NCBI GenBank assembly: GCA_946894095.1
Contig: OX335647.2
Location: 13,782,001 to 13,846,000 of the forward strand
Source: Incurvaria masculella
Taxonomy: Eukaryota; Arthropoda; Insecta; Lepidoptera; Incurvariidae
DNA: 64,000 nucleotides
Reading direction: 5' to 3'
The notes beneath the pieces are model-generated. The model was not told the origin of the DNA and searched no databases. It saw only the letters and a list, made by a program, of their open reading frames with translations. Of the stretch, positions 50,750-59,289 are shown piece by piece; position 1 is the stretch's first letter, and each line of letters begins with the position of its first letter. The position numbers and the translations under genes are program-made.

Positions 50750-51047
50750 ATGTCGTGCGCGGAGCTGCGGCGGCGGCACGCCGTGCTGGTGAGCATGCTG
50801 GAGGCGAGCACGCGGCGCGCGGAGTCGAGCGACTCGGGCTGCTCGAGCGACGAGAGCGGCGCGGAGGAGACGCGGGACTCAGGCTGCGAGTGTGCTCCGC
50901 AGGGCTTCTTCCGGCGCAGCATCCAGCAGAAGATCCAGTACCGGCCCTGCACCAAGAACCAGCAGTGCTCCATTCTGCGCATCAACCGCAACCGGTGCCA
51001 GTACTGCCGCCTCAAGAAATGCATCGCCGTCGGCATGAGCAGAGATG
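50750..51047 (+). CDS. E75: E75B first coding exon, running into zinc finger 2
   Basis: From ATG 50750 a 51-residue B-specific N-terminus ([20 protein letters not shown]...) runs unbroken into GFFRRS at 50903, so this first exon contains the acceptor used by E75A. An in-frame TAG at 50717-50719 fixes the start. The resulting 726-aa protein keeps finger 2 (C67, C73, C83, C86) but lacks finger 1, as E75B does in other insects, and so should not bind DNA well alone. It is known in flies to dimerise with HR3 and repress it. The [11 protein letters not shown] stretch and the DSGC repeats ([17 protein letters not shown]) resemble parts of fly E75B as I recall it. The exon lies inside the GC-rich island at 49.9-51.0 kb, which probably holds its promoter. 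Confidence 0.9.
50903..51047 (+). CDS. E75: E75 exon: DNA-binding domain, zinc finger 2
   Basis: This 145-nt exon lies between the acceptor CTCCGCAG and the donor GTGAGT. In E75A it encodes residues 91-138 plus one base of codon 139: [16 protein letters not shown], on through C106, C112, C122 and C125 of finger 2, then [11 protein letters not shown]. It is used by E75A (spliced from 41225) and by E75B (read through from 50750). The acceptor has a poor pyrimidine tract because the preceding bases are E75B codons. It leaves in phase 1 and joins CC at 55441 to make the Ala of RD-AVRFGR. Confidence 0.97.
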
Positions 51048-51714
51048 GTGAGTCCGCTGCACAATATTTTTTTTGTGTTTGTGTGTAGGAATACAGAGAA
51101 AAAAATACATATGCGGCTAGCATTTTTTTCATGTTTTGTCTTGTACTGAAAATGCAGGCAAATTGTTAAAGTATTTTTTTCTTTCATAAAGTTGAAGCTT
51201 TATTTTGTTCACCAACCTAATAAATAAAAATGTTAACATATTAGTAAAAAAATTGGAATAATATTAATGAACTTATTAAAAATAACAAATATAAAACAAT
51301 CATATTTTATAGGTATTTATTCAGTTTTTATTATACTGTTCATAAAGTAAAAATATGTTATTTTAACAATTAATATATAAAATACATTGTTCGATTGTTG
51401 TCGTTCGGAGAAAAGGATTTTATAAAAAAATAATATTATACATTATATATTCTATCTAATACAAAAAAAGGCAACTGCAATTTTATGTTGAAATACAATT
51501 TTATTTAAAATTCTAATATTTCCACTATCTTCATTGTGAAATGGGGTAACTAACGTGTGGGTTATTTATTTAACCGGTCAAATTCTCAGCGAATCCAAGT
51601 TAGAAGGAATATGAAAATGTTATAATTCAACATAGTGATCTGAAAACGTTGCAAGTGTCCCGTCGCGCGGCTCTAACGATTCTCGTTACGTAAACGCGCG
51701 TGTAACGCGCGGAT

Positions 51715-52060
51715 AGTTGACGCAAGTGGCAACGCTGCGTCGGCGTTGCGGTTGCGGTGCGGCTGCGGTGCGGTTGCGGTGCGGCGGCGGTGCGGCGAGG
51801 TGGCGGGGAGGCAGGTCGCGTTATGCAAGCGCGGGTGAGTGCTCGCTAAGCGGGCCGCGGCCGGCCGGCCCCGGCCCGCGCGCAGCCCGCCGCGCTCCCC
51901 GCAGCCCTCGCCGCTCCGCCGCAGTCCGCCCCGCACCGCCGCGGCCCGCCTCGCTCCGCCCCGCTCCTCCGCAGCCCGCCCCGCTCCACCGCCGCCCGCA
52001 CGCTTGCGACAACGCGGCCGCCGACCCGCGGCTCGCAGCGAAAGCGGAGAAAGGCGCGTT
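51715..52060. other. GC-rich island of unknown role inside the common intron
   Basis: Starts with a run of TGCGG-type repeats (51,740-51,800) and continues as CCGC-rich sequence to about 52,030. At 51823-51840 there is ATGCAAGCGCGG followed by GTGAGT, a near-perfect 5' splice site. Spliced to 55441, the short frame from that ATG would be out of phase, so any transcript starting here would have an untranslated first exon. It could be a further alternative E75 promoter, but nothing proves it. Confidence 0.3.
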
Positions 52061-53399
52061 TCGTAAGTGCGAGAGTGAAATTGGTTGTATTTTCACTTTT
52101 GCCGCGCGGTTCGTTGCCCTCGTGCAATTTCTCCACTCTCCGTGTTTGAGCAAGCTTTCATAATGATTTGCTCCACATGCCCTCGTCGGCGAACGTAAAT
52201 AATAAGTATCTCTAAATTACTTCAGTGACGGAAATAAGGTTACACATTCTGAATACTTATTTTGAAGAATAATATTAAAACCAGAATTATCAACGTTTAA
52301 AATTTTAATTTTACGTTCGTTATTCGTTCATTAAATCGTTCATTAAACGTTCAAAATCGTGCAACTTTTATTCAACAAATTGCATTGATCGGTTTTACAA
52401 AGATGCTTGCATGTGAAATCCAAATCAATAAAAACGTAAAATGTATGATTTTTGTTATCACAGTTTTTTTAAATTAATCTTACTACAGTGCTAGTCAGTA
52501 GTAAAATATATTTAAAAAACTGTGTAGCTTTACGAAAGGCGAGAAGAAAATAATGTCCAACACTTTGTTAGTAATATATTTTTTTTTAATATAAGATTTA
52601 TTTGAAAAAATCACTAGTATTTTAAAATAAGTATAAAACAAAAAAAAACGTGAATTATTTTAGCAGGTATCATATCTAAAAATAACTAAATTATAATAAA
52701 TACATATTCTATTAATTACCAGGTAGCAATCATATCTAAAAAAATATAGAATTACAAAAAATCGTGTTATATCAAAAAGTAGAGACCATAGCACAAGTTG
52801 ACTGCTCAGTGGCGCCTCTAGAGGGCAAAGCATGAACCCGCAGTTCAGCTTCTCAATAACAGGTGGCGCCGGGCGTCGCCCATCGTTCGCCGCTGGAGGC
52901 GCGCCAAGCGGCCGTGCACGGAACTAACCGGCCGGGTTCGCGTCGGTGTAACGGTGCAGAGTTCACTCGCGTTGACTCACCGCTGCGCGACCACTACGCC
53001 ACGCGAATATTTTATGCCTAGTTTACTACCAGCGTAAATTATGTTATGGGCGTTTAGTAAATGAGGATTGTAAATATGTTTTTGTTGTTATGTTACTTAT
53101 AGATTGGTTGTTTAAAAATTGCATATTGTAAATATGCTCGATATTGTAAAGATTAAACGAATTAACATTTAGTTGTAATAAAAACATGAACCATCATTAA
53201 AATTCTCTCAACATAAGTATATGAAAGTTTATTACAAAAAAATTATCAATGCGCAGGTATGTTGCGATATTTAAATACTTAGGTAATAAAATGTGACTTT
53301 TAAATCGCAAATAAAAATAAACACTTACATGAATAAATAAATAAACACTTATACGACCCTTCAACACTAATAGAATATGACACGTGTCGTTATCGTCAA

Positions 53400-53897
53400 A
53401 GAAACCGATGCGAAACGCGAAAGGCGGGGGGACGCGCGGAGAGCGAGCGGGCGCGGGCGTCGCGTTGTTGCGGGGGGAAGGGCGGGAGGGTTGGGGGGGA
53501 GGTCTGCGCGGAGTTTATTGACGGGCGGCGCGGCGCGAGCGTGCCTGCCCCCCCCCCCCCCCACACGCCGCGCGGCGACGGCGTCAAGTTCAAGGGCAGC
53601 AGCGGCGGAGGCGCGCGCTCGGCCGCTCAGTGCGAGGGAGTCCGGCCCGCCAACCGGTCGTGTCGTCAGCCCTCTCCGAGCTCCCAGCAGTTGCGAACCG
53701 CGCGCTTGCTCTAGCACCGCTCCGCACGTGCCGCGCCGCACCCGCCACATAGGTGCACCTGGATTTCAGTGGAACAGTGCCAGTGCTATGTGAACTCGAC
53801 ACTGTCGCTTGTGTGCGAGTGCAGTGATAACAGTTGGTTCCCGGCCGTTTTCGGTGGCCGCTCTGGCTGTGATTTAGTTGTTTAGTGAGTAACTGTA
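53400..53897 (+). promoter_or_regulatory. E75D-type promoter and leader: GC-rich island
   Basis: GC-rich block (53,410-53,750, including a run of about 14 C near 53,550) ending just before the DBD-less first exon. A TTTCAGTGG at about 53764 could be either an arthropod initiator (TCAGT) or a 3' splice site; both would put the ATG at 53898 in a short leader. Stops close to the ATG in frame show the leader is untranslated. Confidence 0.5.
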
Positions 53898-53973
53898 ATG
53901 GTTGTAGAAATGGATGAAGACCTTCCCATTCTGAAGGGGATCCTAAATGGCGTGGTGAAATACCACAATGCTC
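53898..53973 (+). CDS. E75: E75D-type first coding exon (isoform without DNA-binding domain)
   Basis: ATG 53898 opens 25 codons, MVVEMD then EDLPILKGILNGVVKYHNA, plus one base before a GTACGT donor at 53974. Joined in phase 1 to 55441 this gives YHNAP-VRFGRVPKRE, which matches the conserved short N-terminus (ELPILKGIL...YHNAPVRFGR) that I recall from DBD-less E75 isoforms of flies and cockroaches. An in-frame TGA at 53886-53888 fixes the start. The 652-aa product has no zinc fingers but a full ligand-binding domain, so it can act only through protein contacts. It lies just downstream of its own GC-rich island. The letter D is by analogy; isoform naming differs between insects. Confidence 0.9.
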
Positions 53974-54307
53974 GTACGTATCATTTGTATTATCTTTAAA
54001 GTTGTGATATATTTTATAAATTCTAATTAGTTATATTAATTCTCTTTCGCTAAAGATGAACATTTTTTTACATTGATGAAAAACTTTTCGAACATTTTAG
54101 AAGAATTTATTTTTGATTTTTTTAAAAAAAATAATTGGATCCTAAAAATTAATGTAATATTTTAGCCAAGTTTCGTTTGACAAGAGTTCAACGTACGCTA
54201 GGAAGCCGCGCTCGACATCGTAGAGGCGTAGCGGGTCTACGAACTTCGTGTAATTTCAAACAAAATTTCTTTATTTTTTTGTGTTTTATTATAATTTAAA
54301 GTTTCAC

Positions 54308-54308
54308 T

Positions 54309-54339
<31 letters not shown>

Positions 54340-54342
54340 TTA
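54308..54342 (+). repeat. (TTTA)n microsatellite
   Basis: About eight perfect ATTT units in the common intron, followed by an A-rich stretch. Confidence 0.9.
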
Positions 54343-55440
54343 AAAGGAAAACTTACAGCTAAAAAACAAGTTACTTTAACAAAAAAAAAAGGTGAAATAA
54401 AACATGTCAGCGACGCAATAAAAAATTGATCCAAATAATTAGCGAGGCTAGTAATTTATTTATTTATTAATAGTTTTGATGATTATCATATCATTAATTA
54501 AATAAATTTACAGTTTCATTTAAATGTAAATTAATATTGTGATGTCAATGAGATTGATAGAAACAACCAAATAATATTTATGTTCTTTAATGGGTCCCAT
54601 GAGTTCCAACATGATTATTGGGCACCGCGCTCTAGATACGCTCTCGTCGCTATCGCCTCAGCGAAAGTCCCGGAGAAACGGCGAGGGCGCTCTCTGCTTT
54701 CGTTTTCGATCGCGGCTGCTCGCTCGACACTTTCTCCCGCGCCGTGCCGTGCCGCCCGCGCCGTGCCGTGCCGTGCCGCCAGCGCCGCTGACCCACTGCT
54801 CGCGCGAGAAAGTCGTAACACTTTCGGCGTTGACCCCGCGCGCATTGTCACTCGCGGCACCGAACTAGATCACCCGGATCCGATCTGCCTCTCGCCGCCG
54901 CTCCCGCGCAGCCGCTCGCGGAGGGTCGGTCGGTCGCTCCACCGGGCGGCCGACGACCCTCCGCCCTGGCGCCGGCTGCACGCGCACATGTCGCCGACAA
55001 TCACGGAGGGGGATTGCACCCGCTCCCCGACACACGCGCGCCCGACATTAACGAAAATCCGCGGAAAACCGTTATCGATAACAATGCTCATTGTCCCATT
55101 TTCATATTGCTTACTGTCTCTATATTTTATGTAGATAAACTTTGGCTATTTGTTTGCCGGCAAGTATTGAAGATTTGAAGATAAATGGCATCGGTTGAAT
55201 TCACGGTTATTTTTGTAGTTACCAGGTTACCACCGGCTGGCGTCATTGCCTGGGAGTTTCGGTTGTTCAAGCTCGTATACTCTAGAGATCCAAATATATG
55301 AAATTCAGGTTTTGTTATTAAATCAAAGGCTTTAAATTTAAAATACCAAAAGTTCTTTGTAAAGATGCCAGACACAATAGAATCCCTGTCGGTTCGAGAG
55401 ACCCGCGCAACATACTGAAAGCTCTCTCCTTTTGTTCCAG

Positions 55441-55676
55441 CCGTGCGGTTCGGGCGCGTGCCGAAGCGCGAGAAGGCGCGCATCCTCGCCGCCATGCAGC
55501 AGTCGTCGTCGTCGCGCGCGCACGAGCAGGCCGCCGCCGCCGAGCTGGACGACGCGCCGCGGCTCATCGCGCGCGTCGTGCGCGCGCACCTCGACACGTG
55601 CGAGTTCACGCGCGAGCGCGTCGCCGCCATGCGCGCGCGCGCGCAGGACTGCCCCACCTACTCGCAACCCACCTTG
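55441..55676 (+). CDS. E75: E75 common exon: C-terminal extension and hinge
   Basis: This 236-nt exon follows a TTTTGTTCCAG acceptor and ends before a GTGAGT donor. It encodes residues 139-217 of E75A: AVRFGRVPKREKARILAAMQ, a Ser run (QSSSSRAHEQ), then PRLIARVVRAHLDTCEFTRE and ending CPTYSQPTL. The VRFGRVPKREKARI part is the C-terminal extension that lets NR1D receptors bind as monomers to an AT-rich flank of AGGTCA. All three isoforms use the exon. It is extremely GC-rich (runs of GCGCGC) compared with the AT-rich intron before it. Confidence 0.97.
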
Positions 55677-56010
55677 GTGAGTCGAGCTTTTTGTTTTGTT
55701 TCCGTATCGCCCGGTCCTCGCGCGACCCGAATGTCCTTTGAGTTTGTAATAAAATAAAAAGTCGTTAACGTCCCAAAAGCTTCCATGGGAATTCATCCCG
55801 CCGAAGACGGCCCCAATGAAACCTCACAAAAAGCGACCGACACGAGCGCACCCGAGACAAAGGACGCAGACGGCCTCGACGCCTCGCCTCAAGGGCGCGT
55901 CGATAACCGTTAAACTGCCGACCCCTCCCCCCCTCGCCCCTCGCCCCGCTCCCTCGCCGCGTCCGCCCTTGCGAGTCTGTTGTGTGACGTGCGGTTTTCT
56001 GTTGTCGCAG
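55677..56010 (+). other. Short last intron (334 bp)
   Basis: Begins GTGAGT and ends TTGTCGCAG. It splits ...SQPTL from ACPLNP in phase 0. Its 3' half happens to be open in the frame of the following exon, so an ORF caller extends the last exon backwards to about 55816, but the strong splice sites and family length argue against coding. Confidence 0.9.
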
Positions 56011-57657
56011 GCGTGTCCGCTGAACCCGGCGCCCGAGCTCCAGTCGGAGAAGGAGTTCTCGCAGCGGTTCGCCCACGTCATCCGCGGAGTGATCGACTTC
56101 GCCGGCCTCATCCCGGGGTTCCAGCTGCTGACGCAGGACGATAAGTTCACGCTGCTCAAGTCGGGCCTGTTCGATGCCCTGTTCGTGCGTCTCATCTGCA
56201 TGTTCGATGCGCCGATGGACAGCATCGTGTGCCTCAACGGTCAACTCATGAAGCGGGACTCGATCCAGAACGGCGCCAACGCGCGCTTCCTCGTCGACTC
56301 GACGTTCAAGTTCGCAGAGAGGATGAACTCGATGAACCTGACGGACGCGGAGATAGGTCTCTTCTGCGCGATCGTCCTGATCACGCCCGACCGGCCCGGC
56401 CTGCGCAACGTCGAGCTCGTCGAGCGCATGCACGCACGGCTCGAGGCTTGCCTCCGCAGCGTCGTCGCGCAGCACCGTCCCGACCGGCCCGGCTTCCTGC
56501 GCGAGCTCATGGACACGCTGCCCGACCTGCGCACGCTCAGCACGCTGCACACCGAGAAGCTCGTCGTGTTCCGCACCGAGCACAAGGAGCTGCTGCGCCA
56601 GCAGATGTGGGCCGAGGAGGAGGCCGGCGGCGCTAGCCCGCGCTGGCCCGACTGCGGCGTCGAGGACAGCGCCAAGAGTCCGCTCGGCTCCGTCTCGAGC
56701 ACCGAGTCCGGCGACGCGCCCTCCGAGTGCTCCGGAGCGCACTCGGCGCCGCTGCTGGCGGCGACGCTCGCCGGCGCGCGCCCGCTGCGCCGCCGCCGCG
56801 ACTCGCGCGGCTCCGTCGACGAGGAGGCGCTCGGCGTCGCGCACCTCGCGCACAACGGACTCACGGTGACGCCGGTGCGCCCGCCACAGCCGCGCTACCG
56901 CAAGCTCGACTCGCCGACTGACTCCGGCATCGAGTCCGGCAACGAGAAGCACGAGCGCGCCGCCGGGCCGGGCTCCGGCTGCTCGAGCCCGCGCTCCTCG
57001 CTCGAGGAGCTCGCGGAGGAGCGCGCGCGGCACGTCGCCGACGACATGCCGGTGCTGAAGCGCGTGCTGCAGGCGCCGCCCCTCTACGACACGAGCTCGC
57101 TCATGGACGAGGCCTACAAGCCGCACAAGAAGTTCCGCGCGATGCGCCGCGACACGGCCGAGGCAGAGCCGGCGATGCGGCGCCACCCGTCGCCGCAGCC
57201 GCAGCCGCAGCCGCCGCGCCCGCACCGGCCCTCCTCGCTCTCGAGCACGCACTCGGTGCTCGCGAAGAGCCTCATGGAGGGGCCTCACATGACCCCCGAG
57301 CAGCTCAAGCGCACCGACCTCATCCAAAACTACATCCGGCGCGGGGAGCGCGGCGGCGGCGAGGCGCCCGCCCCGCCGGCCGCGTGCCCGCTCCGCGTCG
57401 GCGGCCCCTCGGCCCTGACGTGCCCGGCGTACGGGCGCGGCTGGGGGGGCTCCGTGATCACGGCGGCGCGCTCGCCGGCGCCGGCGCCCGCGGCCTCGCC
57501 CGCGCTCGCCGCCTCGCCCGCGCTCTCGATCGAGCTGCAGGTGGACCTGTCGGACGCGCCGCAGCCGCTCAACCTCTCCAAGAAGTCGCCGTCTCCGGCG
57601 CCGACGCCGACGCCGACGTCGCCGCGGCAATACCTCCCTCCGCTGCTGGAGGCGTGA
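56011..57657 (+). CDS. E75: E75 last exon: ligand-binding domain and F domain
   Basis: This exon encodes residues 218-765 of E75A, from ACPLNPAPELQSEKEFSQRF to the stop TGA at 57655-57657 (C-terminus PPLLEA). The ligand-binding domain covers about 218-420, with the nuclear-receptor signature FAGLIPGFQLLTQDDKFTLL and helix 11 LHTEKLVVFRTEHKELL. H239 (in RFAHVIRG) and H408 (in FRTEHKEL) occupy the positions I would assign to the fly E75 heme ligands; this is inferred from the family. The F domain (about 421-765) is rich in Ser, Pro and Arg. It holds conserved blocks SPTDSGIESGNEKHER, DDMPVLKRVLQAPPLYDTSS, DEAYKPHKKFRAMRRD and MTPEQLKRTDLIQNYIRR, and a C-terminal PLNLSKK (736-742) that fits a CtBP corepressor motif. 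GC-ending codons dominate throughout. Confidence 0.98.
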   Translation, partial: ACPLNPAPELQSEKEFSQRFAHVIRGVIDFAGLIPGFQLLTQDDKFTLLKSGLFDALFVRLICMFDAPMDSIVCLNGQLMKRDSIQNGANARFLVDSTFKFAERMNSMNLTDAEIGLFCAIVLITPDRPGLRNVELVERMHARLEACLRSVVAQHRPDRPGFLRELMDTLPDLRTLSTLHTEKLVVFRTEHKELLRQQMWAEEEAGGASPRWPDCGVEDSAKSPLGSVSSTESGDAPSECSGAHSAPLLAATLAGARPLRRRRDSRGSVDEEALGVAHLAHNGLTVTPVRPPQPRYRKLDSPTDSGIESGNEKHERAAGPGSGCSSPRSSLEELAEERARHVADDMPVLKRVLQAPPLYDTSSLMDEAYKPHKKFRAMRRDTAEAEPAMRRHPSPQPQPQPPRPHRPSSLSSTHSVLAKSLMEGPHMTPEQLKRTDLIQNYIRRGERGGGEAPAPPAACPLRVGGPSALTCPAYGRGWGGSVITAARSPAPAPAASPALAASPALSIELQVDLSDAPQPLNLSKKSPSPAPTPTPTSPRQYLPPLLEA

Positions 57658-57998
57658 GGGCGGAGCGCGGGCGACTCGCGCGCTCCGCCGACCTCCTATC
57701 CTCTAATTTAATGCATTAGTCTAATCGTTCGCAGATTGTTTTAATATATTGTATGTGATAATTGGTTTACGTTAGTATGTGCGCGCGTCGGCGCAGAGCC
57801 AGTGAGCGCGGCCGGCGGCCGAGGACGGAGAAGAGCGCAATAGACTGAGATAGCACTAAGTATAATTTATGCGAAGTGGCGCCGGTCGCTGTGTGTTTGT
57901 GTGTGTGTATGTATTGTATGTGGGCGTGCTCAGTCATTTGTTTGTTAATTAAGTGAGAGGTTGTCGAATTAAAATAAAATCAAACTTATTGAAATGTA
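57658..57998 (+). terminator. E75 3' UTR and proximal poly(A) signal
   Basis: About 315 bases after the stop there is an AATAAA at 57973-57978, preceded by a GT-rich run (57890-57925). Cleavage would fall near 57,990-58,000. A longer 3' UTR using a distal signal cannot be excluded, since AT-rich sequence continues. The whole UTR is duplicated at 63468-63808. Confidence 0.6.
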
Positions 57999-58561
57999 CA
58001 ATATCTCTTTCATTTATCATTCCTTAACACCCTGTCATCATAAATCGATGAAATACTTAATATTGTGTGTTTTTAATAGTTTTTCTGAAATCACAATTAT
58101 GTTGCCACCTAGTATACTTACTATTTAGTCCTTCAGATACGCCCAGTAAAACTTTACTTCATCGATGAAAACAATAAGAAAATATACTGATATAAATCTT
58201 TTTGAAAAATTTTAGTGTATCTATTTATTGGCTTTTAAGTAAAAAATACATCAGAAATGAACTGTACGATTTCAGCATCACAATATAAATTTGAAAAATT
58301 TTAGTATTTATTCGTACATTAAAAAAGACAGATGATGCCCTTAATCAATTGAAGTCAAATATTAGAATCCGAAAGATTGTTTTTAAAAATTAAAACCACC
58401 TTACCAAAAATGCATTAACTGCAATTATTTAGATAAAAATTATTTATCAAAGACTATCAGTACTCTAAATGGCATGACAAGGAAATACTCACATTATAGC
58501 CAAATGGATAGGCCAATTTAGCTAAAAAACATCTCATTCGACATGCAGCCACACCAGCCGA

Positions 58562-58807
58562 CCTGAGCCTCTGTTACCAGCTAAAAATGACTTATCAAAA
58601 AATCGCTAAGATCATCGATGCATGAAGAATACACAAAATCGCAAGTCCATCGATTTTTATATCAGTGTAGAAATATGAAATAATATAAATGTGTTGAAAA
58701 TATGTATCTACAGAAATATAAAATGACCTTCTATTCAATGTTAACCTGCGGAAACGATGATCTTAGCGATTTTTAGATAAGTCATTTGTAACTCGTAACG
58801 GAGGCTC
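58562..58807. mobile_element. Foldback MITE, copy 2, just downstream of E75
   Basis: Ends GAGCCTCTGTTACCAG and CGTAACGGAGGCTC are inverted, with arms continuing through GACTTATC...AAATCGCTAAGATCATCG. The central ACTTATC / GATAAGT and ATTCAATGTTAACC blocks match the 22.2-kb copy. Confidence 0.75.
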
Positions 58808-59289
58808 AAAAGTCACACACAGCCAAGTCACCCAGCAGAACAGCCATTCAACCCGCCGTATTAACCAGATGCTTCTAGACCTCTTGGACATCGATTTACC
58901 TACCGGAGTTGTGTGATGCGACAGATTTTGCATATGACTAATCATAGAAATGCCCGGAAGGGATGTTGTCCTACTCTCACCAAGCCCCAGCAGCGGCTGC
59001 GCAGAAACCAAATCAGAAATAGTTTTAATTCTGCGCAGCCGCTTGCGAATGGAGGGGATCGGCAAACAACCATCCCAACAATATAACGACTCAATACAAT
59101 ACCACGAGCAACAACGTTATCTTACCAGTGACTTGTATCTCCTTAGAATTTCTCCACGCAAACCAACGCATGTTACATGGCAGTTGCATGACGAGCGATA
59201 AATAAATCTGTTTTTTATTGTATCGATATAATTGCATTAATTACATTATATCACCGACCTAGTCAATCAGAATTCATTAAAATCCTATC

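Larger units (their letters stand above)
41226..50902 (+). other. E75A intron 2 (9.7 kb), containing the E75B promoter and first exon
   Basis: Donor GTAATT at 41226, acceptor CCGCAG at 50902. It contains a GC-rich island at 42,830-43,070, a copy of a foldback MITE (45133-45366), a TTAA-flanked element (45746-46279), a second foldback repeat (46456-46606), GC-rich patches near 48,240-48,370 and 49,120-49,170, and at its 3' end the E75B promoter and B-specific codons. No additional coding exon was recognised. Confidence 0.85.
51048..55440 (+). other. Common intron (4.4 kb) containing the E75D-type start exon
   Basis: Donor GTGAGT at 51048, acceptor TTCCAG at 55440. AT-rich sequence alternates with three GC-rich islands (51,715-52,030; 53,410-53,790; 54,640-55,010). 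The middle one precedes the E75D-type first exon. The 51.7-kb island contains a strong donor-like CGG|GTGAGT at 51834/51835 that could end an untranslated first exon. The function of the 54.6-kb island is unknown. A (TTTA)n microsatellite lies at 54308-54342. Confidence 0.8.
36685..57657 (+). other. E75: E75 (Eip75B) nuclear receptor gene, coding span
   Basis: Ecdysone-induced nuclear receptor of the NR1D (Rev-erb-like) group. In insects it is an early gene of the ecdysone cascade, binds heme and represses or antagonises HR3. Three alternative first coding exons (36685, 50750, 53898) feed shared exons. Seen joins: E75A = 36685-36865, 41137-41225, 50903-51047, 55441-55676, 56011-57657 (2298 nt, 765 aa); E75B = 50750-51047 plus the last two exons (726 aa); E75D-type = 53898-53973 plus the last two exons (652 aa). 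Every junction has GT/AG ends and a matching phase (1, 0, 1, 0). The lengths are close to known lepidopteran E75 proteins. An E75C-type first exon is expected in the family but was not found. Lepidopteran origin is inferred from sequence resemblance and repeats. Confidence 0.97.

Noticed and set aside
55816..56010. Upstream extension of the last E75 exon
   Set aside because: The frame is open through the 3' half of the intron, but a strong GTGAGT donor and TTGTCGCAG acceptor and family alignment place the exon start at 56011.
56229..56636. 135-residue Arg/Ala-rich frame inside the last exon
   Set aside because: Alternate frame of the E75 LBD; no independent support.
55765..57630. 621-residue open frame on the minus strand
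   Set aside because: It is antisense to the E75 hinge/LBD exons. The protein is almost all Arg, Leu, Glu and Ala from GC-rich complementary codons; it is a shadow of E75.
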